Below, piece by piece: positions 21,201 through 30,834 of a DNA stretch of 64,000 bases; the first letter of the stretch is position 1, and every line of letters starts with the position of its first letter. Position numbers and translations under genes: made by a program. Source of the stretch: Acrasis kona (taxonomy: Eukaryota; Heterolobosea; Eutetramitea; Acrasida; Acrasidae); contig JAOPGA020001789.1 of the NCBI GenBank assembly GCA_026419775.2, forward strand, positions 1 to 64,000, in the 5' to 3' direction. The notes beneath the pieces are model-generated. The model worked only from the letters and a program-made list of their open reading frames with translations. It was not told the DNA's origin and made no database searches.

Positions 21201-22829
21201 TTGATAATACTACTAGTATAGTATCTATTGCAAATAACTTGACTTCTTTCAGTTATGTCATCACGACTATATCTTCGTTTTCTAAAAGTATGATGTCTTT
21301 GAATCTGTTAAAATAGTGATTTGTCTTCTTGTCCAACTGTAACTACTATTTATGGGTCTTATGTTATGCCAATAACAATTTCTTATAATGGCACTAGTAT
21401 AACTGATAAATCAACATTTGTTCTGGTTACTCTTAATAACAGCACTACTACAAATATTTATTACATTGATAACAAACTGAACGGAAATCTTACTCTCGTG
21501 TCAAACGTCACTTTGAATAGCCCCACACTTAACTTGATTGTACTTGTTGATTATTACTTGATACAGAGTATTAACAACATGTACTATCAAATACCTAGAA
21601 CGCTTCAGGCCAGTAGTGGTTCTTTAGTAATAAATTACATCTATAATGCATTGGGACTAGTTACGTCCAGTAATTCCTTTGCCATCAATCAGGTTGTAAC
21701 TGGAACTGATTCATATGTTATATCTAATAGAGGTAGTGTGGGTATATATGGTTACAATTTGACTCAATCTATAAATTGTAAATTTATCGCTGATGGTATA
21801 GTTCATGTTGTTCCTGCGGTCTATTCTAGTCAAAACCTAATATACTGCGATATCAAATTTAGTGCGCTAGATGGCGAATTAATTACTTTGTTATTAAATA
21901 ATAACAATGTCACACTGGCACAGATGCAATTATATTATTTCAATCTAAATCTCACTACAACTGGTTTTTTATATGATTCTATATTAGACGGTACAGACAC
22001 TGGTTCTGATGCACAAATGTTCAGTGTTGGGTCTGACAAATTAATAATGTCAAATGTAGGAACTATCACTGCCAGTAACTACTTTGGTTCATCTACCGAA
22101 AGAAAAACAATTCGATTTGGTGTCAAAAGAAATATGGTGGACAGACAGATAAACGTCAAGTTCATCATCAATCAAGAGGCTTTTGGTAGCATAATGGAGT
22201 TGTGGAGTTATCAAACTGCAGAAAATTATTACTTTGCTACTATTGATGTTGACGGTAGTGGTAATAAATTTTTGAATATTGGTTACAATTACTCCTCCAA
22301 TGCTCGAGTAGTAAAAACTTCATGTAACTATCCAAATAACACTCTCATCGGATTTATGCTGAGAGCATCTTGGTCATCCTTGAGGTATACAATCCAAACC
22401 CAAGTGTATAACGTGAGCGATAATACTGTATTATGCACCTCGTCTTCTTATACCCCTCCTGCATTTGATCCTACCAACATCTTGTTCAGCAGCGTTCTAT
22501 CCCAAAGTAACATCTTGACTACCGGTTCTAGAAGTTTCGATCCTTTTTCAAATACGAATATATCAATGATTGTAACCGTGACCGATTTTCAGATTGTTTG
22601 TCAGCCTGGCAAATGTAATGGTAATACTACTTATAGTAGCTCTCCTGATAGTTCAACTACACCAATTTGGATTTACGTGACTGTTATAGTGGTAGCATGT
22701 ATCTTTGTCGCTCTCATTATTGGAATGATTATTGTATTATGTATGATAATTAAAATGAAGAAGAGAAGTAAGGTTGCAACGTTCAAAAACGAATCGGATG
22801 AAGCAGGTGAGATTGCACCTGATTTATGA
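15272..22829 (+). CDS. Giant EGF/jacalin-like adhesion receptor with Thr/Pro stalk and one TM helix
   Basis: Exon 1 is 15272-15347 (signal peptide [21 protein letters not shown]), a 39-nt intron follows, and exon 2 runs from 15387. The ectodomain has about 21 EGF/tenascin-like modules of the form CxG...VCSGHGTC...CxC..GYxGxxC. Four jacalin-like beta-prism domains lie at about 15.56-16.02, 16.72-17.17, 17.52-17.97 and 18.67-19.28 kb. A mucin-like Thr/Pro stalk (about 19.79-20.92 kb), a beta-rich juxtamembrane region rich in N-glycosylation sites, a TM helix ([20 protein letters not shown]) and a short cytoplasmic tail follow. The frame breaks at the TAG at 21,314. Removing one A from the AAAA at 21,310-21,313 continues the frame to 22,829, giving about 2,500 residues. 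It is likely a cell-surface lectin-like adhesion protein. Confidence 0.88.
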
Positions 22830-23149
22830 CTATCTAACTAGAAGAAATAGATTTACCTAAAAAGCGGAATGATGATGTCTCCATACAAGATTTATAATGC
22901 ACCAATATTTTTTACAAGTGTAGAAAGATGTTTAAACTAATAAATTGAATTTCAGATGCCCACAATTATGATTAATACTCTTTTTCATTGAAGTTTGACA
23001 GAAAAATCTGGTCCACAATCTGTATAATGTAAACTTTTATCAAGCAAGTACCGAACTCTAGATCATGAGAATGGAAAAAACTTGAGGCTTTTACAGAAGC
23101 TTGTGGTGAAAGATTCTGTTACTGAATTTAATTTAAATCTTGTTGTTAG
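22830..23149. other. Intergenic, no feature seen
   Basis: AT-rich, no open frame above 40 codons with plausible composition and no recognisable RNA. It probably holds the 3' untranslated region of the receptor gene and terminator sequence. Confidence 0.4.
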
Positions 23150-23442
23150 TCAATACCAACTCCCTCTTTCTTTGATTTCCATCTTGTTTCCTCTGAATGG
23201 ACTCAATTCTTCATCGCTTGCTAAATAAAGTTCTGGAAAATAAAGACCTGCTCTGCTATGATTTGATGTGCATTGACACTTTTTTTCGAAATCTTGGGTA
23301 GTCAATTTGGTGGTGTTGGTTTCAGAAGCCGCTGACTTTAAACCATTGTCCTTTCTTAGTCTTCTATTTAAGTTGACCGTTATAATTAATGACCGACCAT
23401 AATGACCATCTCCAAGAAGCAAGGGAGACCGTGGAAAGTACA
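23150..23442 (-). CDS. Uncertain small basic protein, antisense to MOZART1 exon 1
   Basis: An open frame of 97 codons from the ATG at 23,442 (MYFPRSPLLLGDG). The central and C-terminal parts, NRRLRKDNGLKSAASETN and HSRAGLYFPELYLASDEELS, look like real protein rather than a shadow. The 5' end overlaps the first exon of MOZART1 on the other strand, so either the true start lies in an unseen exon or the two transcripts overlap. No family is recognised. Confidence 0.35.
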
Positions 23443-23670
23443 TAGAATTTTTTTTAATTAATCTAACAATAAAAAGTAGCATACGAGCTTAATAAGGTTT
23501 TAAATTCGGGACTTGACAGAGAAAGCCTATCTATTCTGATGAATCTTATAGAATTAGGCGTAAATCCTGAGGCGTTAGCGGCTTGTGTCAAGGAAATCCA
23601 AAAAGAATCTAATTCAATACTACACAGTGACTCAAATACAGATACGTCCCAAATTAACAACAAATTCTAA
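23389..23670 (+). CDS. MZT1: MOZART1 / GCP3-interacting gamma-tubulin complex subunit
   Basis: Two exons, 23389-23437 and about 23477-23670, join in phase across a short GTACAT...AAG intron to about 80 residues. The core reads ELNKVLNSGLDRESLSILMN then LIELGVNPEALAACVKEIQK. This matches the MOZART1 signature (NTGLDxETLSI..L...GVNPEALA..VKEL). The N-terminal exon supplies MTDHNDHLQEARETVE, equivalent to the short helix before the core. MOZART1 binds the N-terminus of GCP3/GCP6-type subunits and helps recruit and activate gamma-tubulin complexes. An alternative acceptor 3 nt downstream would change one residue. The family call is very secure. Confidence 0.93.
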
Positions 23671-23745
23671 AGAATAAACTTGTATACTTTATAAACAATA
23701 GTTGTCTCGTTATGAGTACATTTTTCGAATAATCAATAAATTAAT

Positions 23746-24006
23746 TCAATTAAAAAGAGAGCCATAAATGCTATTAAAGAGACTTGATGCACCTGTGAAT
23801 TTGGAGAGTCCCACGAAAAACAAAATTACTACGAACAACAAAAATAAATCTACGTGACGTTAGGTCTTTGGTATCGACGCATTGTGCTTACTAATTATTG
23901 TCGCCTCCCAAGGTTCCAACATATAATTTGATGTTACTTCTAAGTTATATTGGTATCTCTTCCTTACAAACCATTCTCTCCAGGACAGCTTCTCTTCCCT
24001 TTTCAT
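23746..24006 (-). CDS. Small activating subunit of serine palmitoyltransferase (ssSPT-like)
   Basis: Two exons, 24006-23892 and 23828-23746, join across a 63-nt GTAAGC...TAG intron to 65 residues. Exon 1 reads WREWFVRKRYQYNLEVTSNY followed by MLEPWEATII. The tyrosine-rich helix and MLEPWE block is the signature of the tiny ER subunits (SPTSSA/SPTSSB) that stimulate the LCB1/LCB2 core of sphingolipid synthesis. Exon 2 supplies the membrane helix (IILFFVGLSKFTG). Length is typical (65-76 residues). It lies head-to-head with the EF-hand gene, only about 60 bp between their start codons. Confidence 0.85.
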
Positions 24007-24066
24007 TCTTAGGATAGATGCCCCGTTGGCCAACTTGTGGACCAAATAAAACACCAAATAAAACGC

Positions 24067-24576
24067 ATGGAGGGTGACATTCTTACATCGTACAATAAAT
24101 TTGACAGAGGGCAAAAGGGATATTTAACAAAATTCGAGTACAAATTAGCTTTTAGTGCGCTTTTAGGATATGAACCCTGTGAAGTAATTACATTGAACCT
24201 CAGTAATAACGTTGTAGGCAGATATTGCTCAACTTAATCATACTGGTCCAAAGCCTACAATAAAAAAATTTGACTTCCTGAGTACAATGCTGCCGAAATT
24301 AAATTCTGTTGGGAAGGATGAGAAATACAAACAAATGTTTATGGCATTTGACGTAAAATGTATAACAAATTGTTTTTCTTGTTATAACTAATAGCTAGAG
24401 GATACTTAACAATAGAGGATGTACAGATGGCATTTCAACATTTTTGTAAAGCGATACCTGACCATGTGATAGAGCAGGCTTTCTCAGAATTCGTTCAAGA
24501 GGGCAGCAGCCATATATCCTACGGATCTTTCTGCAATATGCTAGAATACACTCGTGATAAAGGTTTGCTATCGTAA
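24067..24576 (+). CDS. EF-hand protein, EFCAB11/calmodulin-like
   Basis: Three exons, 24067-24183, 24218-24359 and 24395-24576, give 146 residues. Introns are 34 and 35 nt and all phases match. The first EF-hand-like loop is NKFDRGQKGYLTKFEYKLAF with GYEPCE following, as in EFCAB11. The second is AFDVKSRGYLTIEDVQMAF, and a weaker one ends HISYGSFCNML. Several loops lack some acidic calcium ligands (for example D-K/R-G with Arg and Gly), so calcium binding may be weak. The best resemblance is to EFCAB11, a protein of poorly known role. Another calmodulin-like protein cannot be excluded. Confidence 0.8.
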
Positions 24577-24740
24577 TGAATAGCAAAATAAACTTCGAAT
24601 TCTAATAAGCTTTCATGCAAAATTGTTCTCGGTAATTTATTTGTTTTGGCGTAGATTGTAAGGTCTATTCTTGTCAAAATGTCATTATTTGGCTTTTGTA
24701 ACATCAAACAAAGTATTCCGTTAAATTAACTCAACCAGTA

Positions 24741-25649
24741 ATGCCAAGGAAGAAGCAGGAAGTAGTTAGCGACAGCGAGGATTCATCTTCTGAAGATGAA
24801 AACATCGATAGATCGAAACGTGTTGCACCTGGATGCAAGATTGATACGAAAAATATATTAGACACTCCTCGAAAGCGTAGCAACGTTAACTACTCTCAAA
24901 CCTCGCTAGGGCCTGATAACAGACTTCGAGAAAGAAACCCTCCAAAAAAGGAAGAAAAACAAGATGAACAAAAAACTAAGAAGTCTGTTGGGAAGAGAAA
25001 GCGTATTGAAGACAAGGAAGAGACAACCTCGAAGAAAAAGAAAACCGAAAAGGCACCAAAAAACGAAAAAGGAGCCGAGAAGGGAACAAAGAAGAAGGAC
25101 GACGTGAAAGCAACCGCTCAAAAAAAAACAAAAGAGACCACTAAAAATGAAGTGCTCAAAAAGAACGCAAAGAATGACAGCAAGAAGGACGACAAAAGCA
25201 AGGACGACGACGCTGAACTTGCGAAGAGCGTTAAAAATCACTTAAAGAAGCTCGGCGTCAAGATCCCAGAACCCAGCGAGCGCCGCAAATACAGAGGCAT
25301 TCACTGGATTCCCAGCGCATTAGAAGTCTTCAATCGCATATCATGGCCTTCCCGCTTCTACAAAAATAAGAAATACAACCTCACTTCACTTGAATTCGTC
25401 GAGTGGGATCTCGACGAAAGCGATAGAAAAGACTATCCATTCCTTCTAGAGAACAAGGATTACTGTATGATTGGAGAATCTGATAGTTGTGTTTTAGCCA
25501 CCCGGATTGAAAACGAAACTGACCCATCTAATTTTGGTGTATTCTTACTATACGACAACAAGGATGTTAGAGGCCCTTACAAGCTATCAACCCTCTTAAC
25601 AGGAATAGAAGTTGACAAAGATGCAAACGACGCAAAGGATGAAGAATAA
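24741..25649 (+). CDS. Lysine-rich nuclear-type protein with a C-terminal globular domain
   Basis: A 302-residue single-exon protein. Residues 1-165 are Ser/Glu then Lys/Glu/Thr rich with several nuclear localisation-like clusters (PPKKEEKQDEQKTKKS, KRKRIEDKEE, TSKKKKTEKAPK). From residue 175 the sequence becomes globular: KYRGIHWIPSALEVFNRISW, FYKNKKYNLTSLEFVEWD and SNFGVFLLYDN. The last part recalls SMI1/KNR4-like (SUKH) domains, where such a strand order is common, but the resemblance is weak and I do not assign it. Likely nuclear and possibly chromatin- or RNA-associated. Confidence 0.72.
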   Translation: MPRKKQEVVSDSEDSSSEDENIDRSKRVAPGCKIDTKNILDTPRKRSNVNYSQTSLGPDNRLRERNPPKKEEKQDEQKTKKSVGKRKRIEDKEETTSKKKKTEKAPKNEKGAEKGTKKKDDVKATAQKKTKETTKNEVLKKNAKNDSKKDDKSKDDDAELAKSVKNHLKKLGVKIPEPSERRKYRGIHWIPSALEVFNRISWPSRFYKNKKYNLTSLEFVEWDLDESDRKDYPFLLENKDYCMIGESDSCVLATRIENETDPSNFGVFLLYDNKDVRGPYKLSTLLTGIEVDKDANDAKDEE

Positions 25650-25829
25650 CGAAAATAGAATTTGTAATAATAGAAGCATTTTTTATACTTTTTAAACTTG
25701 CCAACCCACATCCAAGCATAACTAGTTTTTATTTTTTTATACATTATCGACTCAACATTATAAAACCTACAAACAAATCCGACCAACAAACATTAACTTC
25801 AAATTGCAAAACTTTTAGCATGTTGTGAG

Positions 25830-27237
25830 TTAAGAACTCCCAATTGGCTCCTTCGCACATGACTCCTCATTTTGCTCCATCTCTACAAACAAAGAACTGC
25901 ACAAAAATCTACTGTATGAATCGGTCAACATGGTTTCTACTTCAGATACAACAGGAGTAAACAAATCCAAGGATGCTCCTTCGGCGCTCAACTTTCGGAA
26001 AACTTTTTCTCTCATCATGTTGGAAACATTAATGCCCAGCGTGCTGTCCTCGTCGAAAAATGCATCAAGTATGTGGTTTGCCAATAAATGTCTTTTGGGT
26101 TTGTCATTAGAGAAGGACTTGTACTCCATAACTGCCTCAAAGAATAACAAATTCTCAACACAACACTCCTTGATTAGAAATAGTTTAAAGTATCTTCTTC
26201 TGTGCTCATGTTCTAATACATATGACACGGACATACGGTCATTTGATGCTGAACTTTTACTTCTATTTCTCTGTGGTGGGACGTGACACACTTCCTCCAA
26301 GCTCTCATCACTGCGAAGTAAATGTCCAGTGACACTTTCAAAAGCACTAAAATGTTCGCTTATTTTCTTCTTGATGAAGTTTATGGACTTTTGTGACCTC
26401 TTCTGAGTGGTCTTCTTGTTTCCTCTATCATTTTGTACCAAAACAATACCAAGTGCTTCTGAGTTTTTTCTGTTAAAGGTTCCAAAGTTGGAGGGTCCTG
26501 TTGTTTGGCCGTCTGCTCCAGGTGCGACAATGATCCTGAGATAGTCTGGGCGACAATAAAAATCTTTACAAATATGCTGGTTGATAATAGCGTTTTTGTG
26601 AATAAGGAACATAGATGGATTACGTTGACTGTTGATGCCCTCTGTAGCAGAGTCGTGTTGATCAAACACTGGATATCCTTTAATAAGCAATGATATTTTT
26701 CTGGTCACAGTGCTTGGTGTGGGGGAACCTTTATTGACACCGAAGAATTGTGCAAATAGATTTTCCTTATCGTGTATTCTTAGAATACGGCGTGCAATAG
26801 GATGCTCAGAAAACTATTCGTCTGTTAGAATTGAATTGATTTCTTTTTCAACTTACATTTTTCTCGAAGTGTTTTTCAACTTGATCATTACTTTCTTGAT
26901 GTATGATGATTGGAATGGTGTCGAGTATCAACATGTCCAAGTAATTTTCACAAATGTCTAGGAGCATTTCTCTCTGAAACACACATCCAAAATGTCTGGA
27001 GAATACTTTGAGCAGTTAGTAGACAGAACATTACTGCAACTTACTGATTAATACTTTGTGCATTAGACTGAGTTCTGACACTGTCATGTGATTTTGAGTA
27101 ATCTTCATTTGGCTCAGGAGCAGTGCGTGCTTGTTGGTCTGAGCTCTAGATGTTCTAGTTATGGACCTAGGCATGGAATTGAATTTGTTGGACATCCCAA
27201 GACGAGACATCCCTGGGTAGCATGGCAGTGGTTCCAT
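25830..27237 (-). CDS. RGS-domain protein (regulator of G-protein signalling)
   Basis: Three exons, 27237-27045, 26969-26857 and 26813-25830, joined by phase give about 429 residues. The N-terminal region (NHMTVSELSLMHKVL, DTIPIIIHQES, SEHPIARRILRIHDKENLFA) is helical and unrecognised. The RGS domain occupies roughly the last 170 residues: SYVLEHEHRRRYFKLFLIKE, CCVENLLFFEAVMEYKS and LTDSYSRFLCSSLF fit the nine-helix fold that speeds GTP hydrolysis by G-alpha. The ENLLFFEAV segment matches the ENL.FW core. It would end heterotrimeric G-protein signals at the membrane. The acceptor of exon 2 is one of three nearby AGs, chosen because it keeps the frame. Confidence 0.85.
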
Positions 27238-27393
27238 TTTTCTACTTTACTATGTTGTGATTTACATCAATAAAGAATCAGCAATACCTGTAGGGGAGCA
27301 ATATAAATTTGTTTGTCCATGACCAAATCAAGACTTGTAATCCCTTATCACATACCTCTTCGAATACCAACAATCATGTAAATAATATCGTTT

Positions 27394-27633
27394 TTAGTAC
27401 TTTTCGAAAGAAAATACTAAATAAAGTTTATCTAATTCTTTACCAAGATGGACGCAATTGTGGCAAATGATTCTTGACCCCATTAGTTCGTAGTATAAGT
27501 TGAACGATGCATCTTTAACAAAATGATTCTCATAGTTTATAGAGCGAACTAAGAACTCACAACACAATTCGCTGGTACGGTTGTGAATTTTCCTAATTGT
27601 GTAGTGTTGAACAAAATTGACGTCAGATTTCAT
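27394..27633 (-). CDS. Small unknown protein
   Basis: A 79-residue frame from the ATG at 27,633, which is divergent from FIBP with 57 bp between starts. It reads QHYTIRKIHNRTSELCCEFL, later LMGSRIICHNCVHLGKEL. CHNC gives one zinc-knuckle-like pair. A GTAAAG within the frame at the end (HLG-KELD) could be a splice donor, which would continue the protein elsewhere, but I could not find the next exon. No family is recognised. Confidence 0.5.
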   Translation of the reverse strand: MKSDVNFVQHYTIRKIHNRTSELCCEFLVRSINYENHFVKDASFNLYYELMGSRIICHNCVHLGKELDKLYLVFSFEKY

Positions 27634-27690
27634 ACTTCATGACAATAATTACAAATCCTTACAATAACCAATAACTCAGCATCTCGTTGT

Positions 27691-29023
27691 ATGACCGAAC
27701 TCAATCAAACGATTGGTGGAAATGGCGCTATCGCATCCCTAAATGTGTTCTTCTCAGATCCTATATTAATTAACCAATACATATTTGAGCAATGGTTGCG
27801 TGGTTTTACCGTGGAGAGTACAACAAGAATAGTCAAAGCAAAACAAGCCCAAAACGCCGTGGAAGAGAAATACTTTTATTTGGTACAAAACGAAATTGTG
27901 TACCAGTACCGCATATTTGATCAAATAGTCAAATTATTAGCAGGTATTCATCAAATTTCAACAAATAACCTACAATATAGATCCGTGCATGTTTATGGCA
28001 CAGGGCTCAAGCTGTGAGGTACAAATCCCTCCATCTGTCAGAAGGCGTCTCATTGAAAAATACTTTTCTTACGACGAGGCTGTATTTAGGGAATTAATAG
28101 GGAGAAAATTAAACGACAGAAGTAGAAAAGATCTGGACGACATTAGCGAGCAGACCGGAGTAGAGATGATCTCTTGCAGAAGACAGGTAACAAAATAATC
28201 ATTTTTTTGCCACTCACACCCTTCAAAGTATGATAACTTGCGCAGTGTACAAAAATTCTTCAAGGACGGTCACATGTTAGTAAATCCTACCATGGCCACA
28301 ATATATAACGTAGTGGAAGAAAAATTCGTTCTTCCGAAGCGCCTGGCAAGGCATTACGGCGTGTGCGCATTTTTATGTCATCACAGGCTGGACATCACAA
28401 AGCGCAAACTAAGTAACTTTGATTTTTCGTTATTCCGCTACTTTGCCAAGAGAATGATAAAATATTGGACGAAGAATGGATCGTCCAATCAAATACCTGT
28501 ACAGCAACTCGTGGACACATCTCCTTCTTCTTCCACTTCTTCAGGCAACAATAGCGGAAGCTTCATGATTCCAACCAACACCAGCCTTCTCATCTTGACT
28601 CTTGACTTTTACATTCTGCGCGACTTGAAGGCCGTGCTCTATAATCACAAAACAAGACTTGCAGAGTTTCAAGAAATGGTAATTGCAAGGACCATGGGAC
28701 TCAACATCAAGAATGAACGCGTGACGAGGCTAGAAGAGCGATTTCCAATACTTTTGAAGAATTTGTTGAACATTGGTGCTGGTTTGATTCAACCCAAGGA
28801 GCTGCGTGACTTTTTTATTGACATTCTCGAGAAATTTGTGGAGATTTTGAAGCAAGTGCCGTTGAGCGAAGACGAGACAAAATTATTTTGTGATGCGCTG
28901 ATTGGTAGCTTCCATGACTTGAACTCGTTGAGGATACATGCAAAGTCCAAGTTTTTGACGCCATGGGATCTGTTCATGTTTGTGGTTAAGGATGTATCTG
29001 TAAGATTTGTTAAAGTAATGTGA
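27691..29023 (+). CDS. FIBP: FIBP (acidic FGF intracellular-binding protein) homologue
   Basis: Three exons, 27691-27943, 27981-28186 and 28229-29023, with 37- and 42-nt introns give 417 residues. Strong family matches: INQYIFEQWLRGFTVEST near the N-terminus, QIPPSVRRRLIEKYFSYDEA, the block LNDRSRKDLDDISEQTG then CRRQYDNLRSVQKF, and LVNPTMATIYNVVEEKFVLP. The C-terminal QPKELRDFFIDILEKFVEIL also aligns. Human FIBP is 364 residues; the extra length is a Ser/Asn linker (QQLVDTSPSSSTSSGNNSGS). FIBP function in protists is unknown; in animals it binds acidic FGF and affects growth. The intron phases restore the family alignment exactly, so the model is secure. Confidence 0.93.
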
Positions 29024-29042
29024 AAGTAAAAATGTAAGGTTT

Positions 29043-29507
29043 TTATTGTTGACAGCATTGTTTTATAAGGTCGGTCCATTTGCTGAATTTGATGTCGAGG
29101 TCGGCTGTGCTTGCATCACCCTCCATACAAGGGGCCACACTACACCCCACTAGATCTGCTAGTTTATGTATGACTGCACGCGACGCTTTTTGGTACGTTT
29201 CTTTATAGTTTGAGTTGCCAATTCCGAATATTGAGTATTTGATGCTCGGTAGACTACCTGCCTCCAGATCCATCAGCCAATCATAAAAGTCTGTCATGGA
29301 TTCTGGAGGTTCTCCACCGCCGACGGTAGATATTATAAATAAATTCAAGTCATTGGTGTTGCCTACCAAAGATTGTTCTTCAAACTCTGCAATGCTGGCG
29401 CAAGAAACTTCCAAATGATTCATCGAATTCAATTCGTTTGAGAGTTGATGTGCAAATAGTTCAGATGTTCCTCCCTGCGTTGCATAGGAAATTGAGACCT
29501 TCATCAT
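29043..29507 (-). CDS. Stand-alone flavodoxin-domain protein
   Basis: A 154-residue protein starting MMKVSISYATQGGTSELFA. The FMN phosphate loop is YATQGGTSE, followed by the aromatic-containing flavin loops STVGGGEPPESMTDFYDWL and FGIGNSNYKETYQKASRAV. These loops match the flavodoxin module of diflavin reductases (P450 reductase, methionine synthase reductase) more than bacterial flavodoxins. Here the domain stands alone, with no FAD/NADPH module in the region. It would carry electrons as an FMN protein with unknown partners. It converges with FIBP, 20 bp between stops. The ORF extends upstream to 29,615 but the family start is at 29,507 or 29,504. Confidence 0.85.
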   Translation of the reverse strand: MMKVSISYATQGGTSELFAHQLSNELNSMNHLEVSCASIAEFEEQSLVGNTNDLNLFIISTVGGGEPPESMTDFYDWLMDLEAGSLPSIKYSIFGIGNSNYKETYQKASRAVIHKLADLVGCSVAPCMEGDASTADLDIKFSKWTDLIKQCCQQ

Positions 29508-29755
29508 ATAATTACAATAAAAAGTTTTTGTTTTTACAAAATTGAAATAGAAGTTTAACGACAACGAAATTTGATGTGTCTTGGAACAGAGCAACCAAAG
29601 ATCAAATGCGATCAACTCTACTTATGCCACGAAGAGCAAATCAAAATGTTTAGTGCTTTCAAAAAATAAATTTGTTTTTTAATAGTATCTTGTTTAATGT
29701 ACCCTGGTCAAATTGATTGAAGTAAATTGAATAAAGAGGCTAGTTTATTTACTCT

Positions 29756-30330
29756 TCAGGAGCTTAATGCCTCAATAATAGCCTTGCAAAAAGGTGTTAA
29801 GTCTTGGGGCGTCCTTGAAGTAATCACGTTTCGATCAACAACAACTGCAGAATCCTCCCAAACGCCACCTGCATTCTATGAAAGGTTTAATTTTTTAAAA
29901 GTGATTTGTAGCTAACCTCAACGTCGTCTTTAATGGCTATAAATGAAGTGCATCTTATATTTTGATCCTTAAGTATTTTAGCGCTACACAGCATCCACGG
30001 TCCATGACAGATTGCTGCTAATGGCTTCTTCTCGTCAAAAATGTCTTTGACAAATTGTAGATATCTTTTATCTCTGCGCCAATAGTCTGGTGCAAATCCA
30101 CCTGGAATAACCAGAGCATCATAGTCTTTTGCATTAACCTCTCCTATTCCTGCTTTTGATGTTACCGGATACCCATGTTTACCTGTAAACTTTTTGTCTT
30201 TTTCTGGTCCTATTGTTACCACCTGTGCTCCTTCCTCTTCTAATCTTATTAGGGGATAATGTACTTCTAGATCTTCGTAGTTGTACTCTACGAACATAGC
30301 AACCTTCTTCCCATTCAACCTGCCGGCCAT
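29756..30330 (-). CDS. DJ-1/PfpI family protein
   Basis: Two exons, 30330-29917 and 29875-29756, joined across a 41-nt GTTAGC...TAG intron give 177 residues. Visible are KVAMFVEYNYEDLEVHYPL at the first strand, DYDALVIPGGFAPDYWRRD, and the nucleophile elbow AAICHGPWMLCSAK with the reactive Cys followed by His. Exon 2 has VWEDSAVVVDRNVITSRTPQ and DLTPFCKAIIEAL. This closely matches the PfpI/YhbO-YraA branch, stress-response proteins with proposed deglycase or protease activity. Full length and all family motifs are present. It lies head-to-head with a small gene starting at 30,449. Confidence 0.93.
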
Positions 30331-30448
30331 TTTGATCAACTGTTACAAAAAAATAGAACAGCACACACATTTACCAAACTTGTTTGAAGTGAGAAGGTCC
30401 AAAAAATTGCCGAAGGGATGCATAAAAGTAGAAGGACCAAGCGATTTC

Positions 30449-30834
30449 ATGAAACTTTTGGCGTTCTTCTTGGAGCACGAGAACTCCTTATACAAAAATC
30501 ACATCAAAGTAAATATCACACTAAATTAATGTTAACAATCTTATAGCTATACATCACAATTAAAGGCATCCTATTTGGAAAAGACAAAAGTAAAGTGGGA
30601 GCGGAGTGGAAAAAGTTCAAAGCCACCACGATTAATAACGGGACGCCACTTAATCTGGAAGTCAAGGAATTAGACTCCCTTATAAGCCTCTCCAGACCAA
30701 GGAAGAATAAACCATCCACCACAACACAACAAACATCCGCCACTTCTAGATCTTCCAGTACTGCTCTCTATCTCAGCCGAGCACTACGCCGATGTACTAT
30801 CGTGCAAGGTGATGGGCGCGTATTTCCTAATTAA
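30449..30834 (+). CDS. Small two-exon protein, weakly SRP14-like
   Basis: Exons 30449-30508 and 30547-30834 join in phase across a 38-nt GTAAAT...TAG intron. The frame stays open upstream of the ATG (KVEGPSDFMKLLAFFLEHEN), so the true start may lie in a missing exon. The segment DFMKLLAFFLEHENSLYKN followed by LYITIKGILFG resembles the start of SRP14 (F...L..LF.....GSVYITLK). The middle (EWKKFKATTINNGTPL) would be the second strand pair, and the tail is Ser/Thr/Arg rich. The similarity is weak and rests on one motif, so SRP14 is only a suggestion. Confidence 0.5.
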
